NCBI GenBank assembly: GCA_937967775.1
Contig: CALCJH010000111.1
Location: 1 to 6,994 of the forward strand
Length of the DNA: 6,994 bases
Direction of reading: 5' to 3'
Origin: an uncultured bacterium
GTDB taxonomy: Bacteria; Armatimonadota; UBA5829; DSUL01
Part shown: positions 1-6,376 of the stretch, one piece after another
How the letters are laid out: every line of letters begins with the position of its first letter
Position numbering within the stretch: the stretch's first letter is position 1
Notes under the pieces: model-generated
The model's input: only the letters and a program-made list of their open reading frames with translations
Told to the model about the DNA's origin: nothing
Databases searched by the model: none
Translations under genes and position numbers: made by a program

Positions 1-557
1 GGCGGGCAGGGGAAGTAACCCTCCTTGTGCCGGATCTTGTAGCCCAGATTTGGCTCTTCGGCGCGCGCCGAGTTCCAGATCCCCTCCGAGGAGTCAACGT
101 AATAGAAGCCCGTATTGGCCTTCTGCTCGAAGCGCACCTCATCGAAGATGAAGAACTCCGCCTCCGGCCCCCAGAAGCTGGTGTCCGCGATGCCGGTGGA
201 CTTCAGGTAGTTCTCGGCCTTGCGGGCGATAAAGCGCGGATCGCGGCTGTATTCGATGTTGGTGCCTGGCTCGTGGACGTTGCAGATGATGGCGACGGTG
301 GGCTCCTCCACCATCTCGTCCACGAACGCCGTCTCCGGATCCGGGAAGAGATTCATATCGGACTCCTGAATGTCCTGGAACCCCCGGATGCTGGAGCCAT
401 CGAACCCCAGCCCATCCTCGAAGACGCTCTCGTCCAGATCCTCCGCCGGGATGGAGAAGTGCTGCCACACGCCCGGGAGGTCGGTGAAGCGCAAGTCCAC
501 AATCTTCGCGCCCGTTTCCTGCACCAGCTTGATGACGTCCTGCGGTGTCTTTGCCAT
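1..557 (-). CDS. glnA: Type I glutamine synthetase, N-terminal part (3' end cut by window edge)
   Basis: Glutamine synthetase makes glutamine from glutamate, ammonium and ATP in the cytoplasm and is the main entry point for ammonium nitrogen. The reading frame starts at the ATG at 557 and stays open to the left edge, giving 185 codons, about 40% of the usual ~470 residues. Visible are the beta-grasp domain with the FDGSS signature at residues 52-56 (Asp53 matches the ammonium-site Asp50 of the Salmonella enzyme), the following ESD at 65-67, and the start of the catalytic domain with GPEAEFF at 130-136, whose Glu132 and Glu134 are metal ligands. The [10 protein letters not shown] start is typical of the family. 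The closest Shine-Dalgarno-like AGGAA abuts the ATG and another lies about 15 bases upstream, so initiation signals are mediocre. The Tyr adenylylation site lies outside the window, so control by GlnE cannot be judged. It is the last visible gene of the cluster, 84 bases after glnB. Confidence 0.96.
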   Translation of the reverse strand, partial: MAKTPQDVIKLVQETGAKIVDLRFTDLPGVWQHFSIPAEDLDESVFEDGLGFDGSSIRGFQDIQESDMNLFPDPETAFVDEMVEEPTVAIICNVHEPGTNIEYSRDPRFIARKAENYLKSTGIADTSFWGPEAEFFIFDEVRFEQKANTGFYYVDSSEGIWNSARAEEPNLGYKIRHKEGYFPCP

Positions 558-611
558 TTCCTGAACCCGTGTTCCTTTCGATCTACGTTTTGCTACGCTC
601 GCCGCCCGCGC

Positions 612-641
612 CGGGACGGCCGCGCCTGCGCAGGGGTCCCG
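612..641 (-). other. GC-rich hairpin directly after the glnB stop codon
   Basis: Immediately after the glnB stop, CGGGAC (612-617 on the plus strand) can pair with GTCCCG (636-641), a 6-base stem around an 18-base loop. The loop contains the perfect palindrome CCTGCGCAGG (625-634). There is no T-run on either side, so it is not a convincing intrinsic terminator. It could be a processing or mRNA-stability element between glnB and glnA, or simply a by-product of high GC. It occupies the first part of the 84-base glnB-glnA gap. I see no clear promoter or GlnR-type site in the remainder of that gap. Confidence 0.3.
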
Positions 642-980
642 CTAGAGCGAGTCCTCGTCCCTGTCGCCCGTACGCACGCGGATGGACTCTTCAATGGGAA
701 GCACAAAGATCTTCCCGTCGCCGATCTCCCCGGTGCGCGCCGCGCGCATGATGGTCTCGATGACCTCGTCCTTGCGGTGATCCCCGCAGACGACTTCGAC
801 TTTCACTTTGGGCAGCAGATCGATCGTATACTCCAGACCACGGTATTTCTCGACTTGGCCCCGTTGCCTTCCGTGCCCTCTCACCTCAGTGATGGTCAGG
901 CCTGTCAGGCCCAACTCTGCCAGGGCGTCCTTGACTTCCTGCAGTTTGTGCGGCCGGATAATGGCCACAACCAGTTTCAT
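642..980 (-). CDS. glnB: PII signal-transduction protein, GlnB type (second PII of the cluster)
   Basis: This is a complete 112-residue PII protein, the usual family length. PII trimers bind ATP/ADP and 2-oxoglutarate and report nitrogen and energy status to partner proteins. The T-loop keeps Tyr46 and Tyr51 (YRGLEY at 46-51), so Tyr51 can be uridylylated by the GlnD encoded upstream. Lys58, the B-loop TGEIGDGK (83-90) and the C-loop RVRTG (101-105) are intact. Residue 54 is Asp, as in E. coli GlnB, whereas the other PII here has Asn54, as in E. coli GlnK. The start at 980 has a strong GGAGGAG eight bases upstream. It lies 52 bases after glnD and 84 bases before glnA. This position suggests a role in controlling glutamine synthetase and transcription rather than the transporter, but GlnB/GlnK naming in non-model lineages is by convention. 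Confidence 0.95.
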   Translation of the reverse strand: MKLVVAIIRPHKLQEVKDALAELGLTGLTITEVRGHGRQRGQVEKYRGLEYTIDLLPKVKVEVVCGDHRKDEVIETIMRAARTGEIGDGKIFVLPIEESIRVRTGDRDEDSL

Positions 981-1032
981 AGCTCCTGCTCCTCCGGCAG
1001 CGCCGCCGCGTAAGGAAGACGCGCCCGAAACC

Positions 1033-3717
1033 TCAGACCTGCCTCAGCGCCTCCTCCAGGCGCCGGACGGCACCATCCACGCCGTCCGCATCCATTCCCA
1101 CCTTCCGCCCTCCTTCCGTTACGTAGAAGGAGTCGCGAGCCTCATTGCCCCACGTGCTGACCCTTGCCGAGTGGATATCCCATCCCAGCCGCGCAAACGC
1201 CGACGTCATGCGGTAAAGCAATCCCGGCTGATCCACGGCGCGAATGTCCACCACCGAATGGCTTTCCGACAGATCGTTCAGGATGCTGACCCTGCGCGAC
1301 TGATACTCCTCCGGCAGGCTCTTGCGCTTGCGCTCCAGCAGGTCCTGCAGTGGCTGCTCTCCCAGCAGCACGCGGCGAAGCTCGCGGTGCAATTCATGCT
1401 TCTTGAACTCCGGCAGCTGCTGGCCCTCGAAATCCACATACAGGGTATCCAGAGCGATCTTCTGGTCCTGCTCCCGGGTAAAGACCTGCGCGGCGTGCAC
1501 ATTGATGTCCAGCGCCCACAGCACCCCCGCGATCTTCGAGAGCAGACCCGGCTGCGGGTCGTCCCGCACGCAGATGGTCAACTCCGTAAAATCTGATCCC
1601 TGCTCGGAGCGGAAGTCCGTGCAGATCTCTCCCTGCTCGGCCTTGCTGATGAACTCGATATGCGAGGCCATCTCCTCCGGGCTGGTGTTCAGCAGGTAGA
1701 TGGCCGGCATGGCCGCCACGTGCCGCTCCACCGCATCGGGCGGCAGGTTGGTGATGGAGAGCTCGCGCCGCACCCGGCTTCGGTAAAGGTCCAGGTCCTC
1801 CTCGGAATCTATCAGCGGAGCGCGGCTCACCAGAGCTCGCTCGGCGCGGTAATACAGTTCCCTCAGGAAGCGTCCCTGGATCTCGCTCCAGGCTGAGGAG
1901 CCCACCGAGATCACGTCCGACATCGTAAAGATGTAAAGCATGCTCAGCGTGTCCCGGTCGCCCACCACGTTGACGAAGTCTTCCACGGTGCGCCGCAGGT
2001 TCAGATCCCGCAGACGGGCCGTATCGGACATCAGCAGATGGTGCCGCACCAGGAACTCCAGCCGCTCCACACTCTCCACGTCCATACCCAGCCGCGACGC
2101 GATACTCCGCGCGATGAGGGCCCCCTTCTCCGAGTGGTCGCCCGCTCCGCCCTTCCCGATATCGTGCGTCAAGGCGAACAGGAACAATAGCTCCGGATGC
2201 CGGATGGAGGCGAAGATCTGTCTGGTCTCTTCGTCTCCAGCCTCGCCCAGATGTTCGCAGTGGCGCACCACCATCAGCGAGTGCCAGCCGACGGTGTATT
2301 CGTGCGCGGCATCCCCCGGAACCAGACCCATCACCCGGCCGAACTCCGGAATATACCACTGCAGCACTCCCGTGCGGGCCATCGCGATGAGCGCGTCCGC
2401 CACCCCGCTTTGCCCGCGCAGGATCATCATCATCACCCGCGCCGCCTCCGGGTTATCCACCGGAGCGGTTCTCAGCGCCACACACTGACGCAGAGCGTCT
2501 TCCGCCTCAAGCGAGAGCCTCAGCCCGTAGCGCTGACAGTATGCGAACGCCCGCAGCGCCGCCACCGGATCGTTCAGGAACGCCTCCGGATTCTGCAGAA
2601 CCACCCGTCCGTCACGGGCGGCAAGCCCCGGCTCCAGCTTCAACTGCTGGCTCCGCGCTCGGGCCATCATCTTCTTCGCCATGCTCCGGATGAACGCCGC
2701 GGCATCATAATACTGGCGCATTAGACGCTCTGCCGCACTCTCCTCCGGCGAATCCTGATAGCCCAGCGACGCCGCGGCCGCCTCCTGTTTGGGAACCGTC
2801 AGCACATCCGCCTGGCGGCCCGCCCCCAGGTGCATCTCCCAGCGCAGTCGGGAGTAGAAATCCAGAACCTCCCCCACCCTGTCAACCTCGGCGGAGGTCA
2901 GCAGGCCGTGGGCCCGGATGTCCTCCCAGACCGTCTCGCTGCCGAACCCGAACGCCGCCTGCGCCAGCCATCCGGCGAGATGGACGTCGCGGAGGCCGCC
3001 CTCCCCCTCCTTGATGTCAGGCTCTACGCGGTAGACGGAGAGTCCTCTCCGGCGGATGGAGAGGTCCCGCTCCCGCACCTTGTCATGAATGAACGCCACC
3101 GGATGCAGGTGCCGCCGCAGCTCATCCTGGAACGACTGAAACAGTTCACGGCTGCCGGCCACGAACCGGGCATCCAGAAGCGCCGTCTGATTCTGGTGCT
3201 GCAGGGCGGCCGCCTCGCTCAACAGGCGATAGGCGTATCCCACCTTCATCTTCGCCTCGGCCAGGAACACGTCCATGATCAGGCGGAACATCCGCCGGGT
3301 GACCAGATCCACGTCCGGATCGTCTTCGGACGAGGCGATGAAGTTGATGTCAATATCGCTGTAGGGAGCCAGCTCCCTGCGCCCGTATCCTCCGGTGGCC
3401 ACCACGGCAAGATGCCGGTAAGCTCGGCCGGCCAACCCGGGGTTCTCCGGGTCTTCGCACGCCACCACCAGCATCCGGCGCACCACCAGGTCTATCAGCG
3501 CGCTCAGCCAACGGCACCGCACCCGGCCCGGAAGATCCGCCGCCTCCCGGAAGACCCGTTCCCGTCCTTCCAGCAGGATGCCCGCAATTCCCCGGACATC
3601 GCTCACCGCGTCCAGGTGCCCTTTCAGATCGGGCCACCAGTCCTGCCCTGCAGGGGCTGCGTCCAGATCGCTCAGTTGCTTCAGATCCGTATCCTTCCCT
3701 GGCGAGGCGGCTTCCAT
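1033..3717 (-). CDS. glnD: Bifunctional PII uridylyltransferase / uridylyl-removing enzyme
   Basis: GlnD is the glutamine sensor: at low glutamine it adds UMP to Tyr51 of PII proteins, and at high glutamine it removes it. The 894-residue protein is complete and of normal length. Domains in order are a nucleotidyltransferase domain with GGYGRREL at 109-116 and the metal-binding SDID at 120-123, a GlnD linker, an HD hydrolase domain (histidine in HEYTVGWH at 472, HD pair at 518-519 in HDIGKG, HH at 559-560), and two C-terminal ACT domains at about 709-765 and 821-885, each with a D-x-PGLL turn (720-725 and 829-834) and expected to bind glutamine. All catalytic motifs look intact, so both activities are predicted. 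It is flanked by its two likely substrates, glnK 30 bases upstream and glnB 52 bases downstream. The ATG at 3717 has no good Shine-Dalgarno sequence, and the gene is in the same frame as glnK, so translational coupling is plausible. Confidence 0.97.
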   Translation of the reverse strand: MEAASPGKDTDLKQLSDLDAAPAGQDWWPDLKGHLDAVSDVRGIAGILLEGRERVFREAADLPGRVRCRWLSALIDLVVRRMLVVACEDPENPGLAGRAYRHLAVVATGGYGRRELAPYSDIDINFIASSEDDPDVDLVTRRMFRLIMDVFLAEAKMKVGYAYRLLSEAAALQHQNQTALLDARFVAGSRELFQSFQDELRRHLHPVAFIHDKVRERDLSIRRRGLSVYRVEPDIKEGEGGLRDVHLAGWLAQAAFGFGSETVWEDIRAHGLLTSAEVDRVGEVLDFYSRLRWEMHLGAGRQADVLTVPKQEAAAASLGYQDSPEESAAERLMRQYYDAAAFIRSMAKKMMARARSQQLKLEPGLAARDGRVVLQNPEAFLNDPVAALRAFAYCQRYGLRLSLEAEDALRQCVALRTAPVDNPEAARVMMMILRGQSGVADALIAMARTGVLQWYIPEFGRVMGLVPGDAAHEYTVGWHSLMVVRHCEHLGEAGDEETRQIFASIRHPELLFLFALTHDIGKGGAGDHSEKGALIARSIASRLGMDVESVERLEFLVRHHLLMSDTARLRDLNLRRTVEDFVNVVGDRDTLSMLYIFTMSDVISVGSSAWSEIQGRFLRELYYRAERALVSRAPLIDSEEDLDLYRSRVRRELSITNLPPDAVERHVAAMPAIYLLNTSPEEMASHIEFISKAEQGEICTDFRSEQGSDFTELTICVRDDPQPGLLSKIAGVLWALDINVHAAQVFTREQDQKIALDTLYVDFEGQQLPEFKKHELHRELRRVLLGEQPLQDLLERKRKSLPEEYQSRRVSILNDLSESHSVVDIRAVDQPGLLYRMTSAFARLGWDIHSARVSTWGNEARDSFYVTEGGRKVGMDADGVDGAVRRLEEALRQV

Positions 3718-3747
3718 TGTCCGGACTGTGGAGAGGGGCTCCGGCGC

Positions 3748-4089
3748 TTACCGGATGGCCCCGTCTCCCTCCTCTCCGGTCCGGATGCGCACTGCGTTGT
3801 CGATGCGCGACAGAAAGACCTTGCCGTCGCCGATCTCACCCGTTGCCGCGGCCTTCGTGATCGCCTTCACCACGCTGTCGGCCTCGGCATCGGAAACCAC
3901 AGTCTCCAGCTTGATCTTATCCAGCAGGTTGACGACATACTCCTGCCCCCTGTAGTGCTGGGTCCTGCCCCTCTGCTTGCCGGAACCCATCACGTGGGAC
4001 ACGGTCATCCCCTGGACGCCGAGAGCGTCCAGCGCTGCCTTCACGTCGTCCAGCTTGTTCGGCCGGATGATGGCTTCGATCTTTATCAT
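3748..4089 (-). CDS. glnK: PII signal-transduction protein, GlnK type, AmtB partner
   Basis: This complete 113-residue PII protein lies directly downstream of amtB, the conserved amtB-glnK pairing. In characterised systems, unmodified GlnK docks on the cytoplasmic face of AmtB and plugs the ammonium pore when nitrogen is plentiful, and uridylylation at Tyr51 releases it. Here Tyr46 and Tyr51 (YRGQEY, 46-51), Lys58, the B-loop TGEIGDGK (83-90) and RIRTG (101-105) are all present, and Arg47 in the T-loop, the residue that inserts into the AmtB pore in E. coli, is kept. By hand count it matches the other PII of this window at 53 of 112 positions, so the two are old paralogues rather than a recent duplication. 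The start at 4089 has GGAGGAG eight bases upstream. The gap to amtB is 44 bases and to glnD 30 bases. Confidence 0.95.
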   Translation of the reverse strand: MIKIEAIIRPNKLDDVKAALDALGVQGMTVSHVMGSGKQRGRTQHYRGQEYVVNLLDKIKLETVVSDAEADSVVKAITKAAATGEIGDGKVFLSRIDNAVRIRTGEEGDGAIR

Positions 4090-4133
4090 TCGAGGTCTCC
4101 TCCAGTGCCCGCCACTTCGCCGCGGCAGGACGT

Positions 4134-5438
4134 TCAGACAGCTTCCAGATTGTAGCCCATTTCCCCGTGCTGCGACAGATCGAGTCCGATTGTCTCATCC
4201 TCGTCCGTCACGCGAAGCGGAATGAACACACGCACCAGAAGCAAGATGATCAGGCTTGCGATCAGGGAGAAGGCCGCCGTGGCCGCCACTCCCACAAACT
4301 GCCTGCCGAGCAGCGCCAGCCCTCCACCGAAGAAGAGCCCGTTTGCGCCGCCGTCATTGATGGCCAGAGAGGCGAACAGTCCCGTGGCCAGCGCACCCCA
4401 GGCTCCTCCCACGAAGTGGACCGCCACCACGTCCAGCGCGTCGTCATATCCCAGACGCCCCTTCAGCAGGATTGCCCCGTAGCTCAGAAAGCTCACCACG
4501 AACCCGATGACAACGGCTGACACCGGCCCGACGAACCCGGCCGCCGGCGTAATGGCCACCAGACCGGCCACCGCGCCGGATGCCGCCCCAAGAGCCGTCG
4601 AGCGCCGCCGATGGAGTGTCTCCACCAGCATCCAGCTCAGCGCCGCAGACGCTGCGGCCGTATTGGTCACCACGAACGCACTGGCGGCCAGACCGTCGGC
4701 CGCAAGAGCGCTGCCCGCGTTGAACCCGAACCATCCGAACCAGAGCAGCGCGGTCCCGATGATGGTCATCGTCAGGTTATGCGGAGCCATCTCCTCACTG
4801 CCGAGATGCTTCCTCCTGCCCAGCATCAGCGCGCACGCCAGGGCGGCAATCCCCGAAGAGATGTGAACCACCGTTCCACCGGCGAAGTCCAGCGCTCCCA
4901 GACCGCCCAGCCAGCCTCCGGATCCCCAGACCCAGTGGCAGATGGGACTGTAAACGAACGTGCTCCACAGCAACATGAAGAGCAGGAACGCGCCGAACCG
5001 CATCCGCTCCGCAAACGCTCCCGAGATCAGAGCCGGAGTGATGATGGCGAACATCCCCTGGAACGTCATAAACGCCAGATGGGGAATGTTGTCCGCATAG
5101 GGCCCGGGATCACCCGTCACGCCACGGAGGCCGATCCACTCCAGGCTCCCGATGAGCGCCCCGTCGCCACCGAAGGCCAGAGAATAGCCCCACAGCACCC
5201 AAGCGACGCCCACCAGAGCGACCATGGTGAAGCTGTGCATCAATGTCCCCAGCACGTTCTTTGCCCGGACCATCCCGGCGTAGAACAACCCCAGCCCGGG
5301 AGTCATCAGCATTACCAGAGCCGCGGAGATCAGCACCCAGGCGGTATCGCCCGTGTCAATGTCCTGCTCCGCCCGCGCTGCTCCCATCGCGAGCAGAAAA
5401 AGACCGCCCGCGGCAAGAATCCGTCCCGCTTTCACCAT
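4134..5438 (-). CDS. amtB: AmtB-family ammonium transporter
   Basis: This is a complete 434-residue ammonium channel of the Amt/Rh family, trimeric in the inner membrane. An N-terminal signal sequence (residues 1-23, hydrophobic stretch then A-R-A) precedes about 11 membrane segments, as in E. coli AmtB. Pore residues are recognisable: Asp184 and His192 in the signature DFAGGTVVH (184-192), the second pore histidine His341 in AVHFVGG, and FNAGS at 239-243 matching the Phe215/Ser219 region. The C-terminal tail keeps GLDLSQHGEMGYN (418-430), the conserved motif that couples to GlnK. The start at 5438 is supported by GAGGG seven bases upstream and by the signal sequence. It is the first gene of the amtB-glnK-glnD-glnB-glnA run and is preceded by a GlnR-type operator. 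The signal sequence suggests an extracytoplasmic N-terminus. Confidence 0.96.
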   Translation of the reverse strand: MVKAGRILAAGGLFLLAMGAARAEQDIDTGDTAWVLISAALVMLMTPGLGLFYAGMVRAKNVLGTLMHSFTMVALVGVAWVLWGYSLAFGGDGALIGSLEWIGLRGVTGDPGPYADNIPHLAFMTFQGMFAIITPALISGAFAERMRFGAFLLFMLLWSTFVYSPICHWVWGSGGWLGGLGALDFAGGTVVHISSGIAALACALMLGRRKHLGSEEMAPHNLTMTIIGTALLWFGWFGFNAGSALAADGLAASAFVVTNTAAASAALSWMLVETLHRRRSTALGAASGAVAGLVAITPAAGFVGPVSAVVIGFVVSFLSYGAILLKGRLGYDDALDVVAVHFVGGAWGALATGLFASLAINDGGANGLFFGGGLALLGRQFVGVAATAAFSLIASLIILLLVRVFIPLRVTDEDETIGLDLSQHGEMGYNLEAV

Positions 5439-5456
5439 AACGCCGCCCTCTTGCGT

Positions 5457-5483
5457 GTATTTCCGGCTTTCCCGGCCGGATAC
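5457..5483 (-). other. Imperfect stem-loop in the amtB leader
   Basis: On the plus strand GTAT (5457-5460) and CCGGC (5463-5467) can pair with GCCGG (5475-5479) and ATAC (5480-5483), giving a nine-pair stem with a two-base bulge (TT) and a seven-base loop. It sits just upstream of the amtB ribosome-binding site (5446-5450). No T-run follows, so a terminator is unlikely. A role in translation or mRNA stability is possible but speculative. Confidence 0.3.
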
Positions 5484-5543
5484 TGCGGCCCGCCTGCGCC
5501 TGCTGCGGTCCCGGGGATCTCCACCCGCCGGAGTGTCTCCTCC

Positions 5544-5549
5544 ATTGTG
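5544..5549 (-). promoter_or_regulatory. Candidate -10 hexamer of the amtB promoter
   Basis: CACAAT on the minus strand matches TATAAT at four of six positions and begins exactly 10 bases after the last GAAAC half site of the upstream operator. There is no recognisable -35 hexamer, as expected for an activator-dependent promoter whose activator covers the -35 region. The same 10-base spacing recurs at the regulator's own promoter. Transcription would start near 5537, leaving a leader of about 100 bases. Confidence 0.4.
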
Positions 5550-5559
5550 GGCAGCGCGT

Positions 5560-5586
5560 GTTTCCGTCTGATTTCGCGGATGTTAA
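5560..5586 (-). promoter_or_regulatory. GlnR-type operator upstream of amtB
   Basis: On the minus strand three five-base half sites occur at 11-base intervals: TTAAC (5586-5582), GAAAT (5575-5571) and GAAAC (5564-5560), separated by six unconserved bases each. This fits the actinobacterial GlnR box, GTnAC-n6-GaAAC repeated. The site overlaps the stop codon of the regulator gene and lies 121 bases before the amtB start. Together with a GlnR-like protein encoded next door, it supports nitrogen-dependent activation of the amtB operon. The call is by eye; no motif score was computed. Confidence 0.6.
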
Positions 5587-6272
5587 TCTTGGTGGTCAGA
5601 CAGGGGAGTGAAACGGTAGCCCACCCCTCGCACGGTGCTGATGCAGCTCTCATACTTCGGCCCCAGTTTGGCGCGAATGCGGCGGATATGAACATCCACC
5701 GTGCGGGTACCCCCGAAGTAGTCGTAGCCCCACACCCGGGCCAGCAGAGATTCCCGGGTATGCACGCGGTTGCGATGGGTGACCAGATACTTGAACAGCT
5801 CGAACTCCTTGAAAGTGAGGTCCAGCAACCGCCCGTCCGCCCGGACCTCATAGTTGCCGAAGTCCACCTCCAGCCCCCCGAACGCGGTGACCCCTTCCTC
5901 TTTGACGCGGCTCTGGGTCCACAGCAGCAGACGGATGCGCACCGCCAGCTCGCCCTCCGCGCCGGGCACTACCACGAAATCATCCGCGCCCCAGGTCAGG
6001 TCAAACTCCTCAAGCGCCTCACGGTGGATCAGCAGGAACGTGGGCATCGGCGGGATGCCGAACTCCATCTCCAGACGCTGACGGACAGTGCGCGCGGCGG
6101 GACCCGAGCCGGGGAAGTCTACCACCAGCACCTCGGGGGTGATCTTCGAAAGAGCCTCCGCCAGAGACTCACTGTCGCTTGCGCACCAGTGCACCTGATG
6201 ATTCGCCAGCGCAAGCTCCCGGCGCACCCCCGCAATGGAACGTTCGTCATCCGAGACCAGCAGTACCCGCAT
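5583..6272 (-). CDS. glnR: GlnR-like OmpR-family nitrogen response regulator with atypical receiver
   Basis: This 229-residue protein has an N-terminal receiver domain (about 1-120) and a C-terminal winged-helix DNA-binding domain (about 127-222). The DNA-binding part closely resembles actinobacterial GlnR, including DLTFKEFEL (151-159) and WGYDYFGGTRTVDVH (181-195). The receiver has the acidic pair Asp8-Asp9 and the phospho-acceptor position Asp52, but the usual Thr/Ser is Ile82/His83 and the usual Lys is Val102 (GADDFVVVP, 95-103). GlnR of actinomycetes is likewise an orphan regulator working without normal phosphorylation, and no histidine kinase is visible here. I chose the ATG at 6272 because the receiver fold begins there (MRVLLVSDDE) and GAGAGG lies 12 bases upstream; a longer frame to 6578 runs into the neighbouring gene on the same strand and adds non-domain sequence. 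Its place before amtB and the GlnR-type operators support nitrogen control. A different OmpR-family subgroup remains possible. Confidence 0.8.
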   Translation of the reverse strand: MRVLLVSDDERSIAGVRRELALANHQVHWCASDSESLAEALSKITPEVLVVDFPGSGPAARTVRQRLEMEFGIPPMPTFLLIHREALEEFDLTWGADDFVVVPGAEGELAVRIRLLLWTQSRVKEEGVTAFGGLEVDFGNYEVRADGRLLDLTFKEFELFKYLVTHRNRVHTRESLLARVWGYDYFGGTRTVDVHIRRIRAKLGPKYESCISTVRGVGYRFTPLSDHQD

Positions 6273-6315
6273 CAGCCAACACCGCCTCTCATAACGCCGC
6301 TTCCACCCCTGACTG

Positions 6316-6321
6316 ATTTTA
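6316..6321 (-). promoter_or_regulatory. Candidate -10 hexamer of the regulator (glnR) promoter
   Basis: TAAAAT on the minus strand matches TATAAT at five of six positions, starts 10 bases after the GAAAC half site upstream, and lies 43 bases before the regulator's ATG. No good -35 hexamer is present at normal spacing. The predicted leader is about 37 bases. Confidence 0.45.
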
Positions 6322-6331
6322 TCCCCCTCAT

Positions 6332-6347
6332 GTTTCGGGAGTATTAC
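6332..6347 (-). promoter_or_regulatory. GlnR-type operator upstream of the regulator gene
   Basis: On the minus strand GTAAT (6347-6343), six bases, then GAAAC (6336-6332) form one a-site/b-site pair of the GlnR consensus GTnAC-n6-GaAAC, with a single mismatch (T for C in the first half). It shares GnAAT-n6-GAAAC with the operator before amtB. Its position next to a -10-like hexamer suggests autoregulation. I found no further half sites 11 bases on either side. Confidence 0.5.
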
Positions 6348-6376
6348 GTGCTTCAGCAGGCCGGAAGCGGGGGCCT

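Noticed and set aside
558..641. Possible GlnR-type site before glnA
   Set aside because: The region has GTAGA and GGAAC 11 bases apart, but GTAGA mismatches the consensus at two conserved positions and the set is much weaker than the two sites called.
27..1013. Plus-strand open frame (328 codons) opposite glnA and glnB
   Set aside because: It is antisense to two well-supported genes and spans the gap between them, with no family resemblance.
996..1034. GTAAG and GAAAC pentamers on the plus strand in the glnD-glnB gap
   Set aside because: Their starts are 17 bases apart, not 11 or 22, and they point away from glnB.
2830..4155. Long plus-strand open frame (441 codons) opposite glnD and glnK
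   Set aside because: It is antisense to two clear genes, spans their boundary, has no recognisable domain, and is explained by GC-rich codon bias leaving few stops on the opposite strand.
5432..5545. Possible 37-codon leader peptide ahead of amtB, ending across its start codon
   Set aside because: Its ATG overlaps the candidate -10 box and would lie upstream of the predicted transcript start, it has no ribosome-binding site, and it shows no regulatory codon runs.
5439..5582. Sigma-54 promoter or NtrC sites upstream of amtB
   Set aside because: I found no TGGCAC-n5-TTGC-like element. The pattern present fits GlnR-type control instead.
6272..6292. Six-codon upstream frame (MRGGVG) whose TGA overlaps the regulator's ATG
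   Set aside because: Overlap of the TGATG type can couple translation, but the ATG lacks a convincing ribosome-binding site and such a tiny frame is likely by chance.
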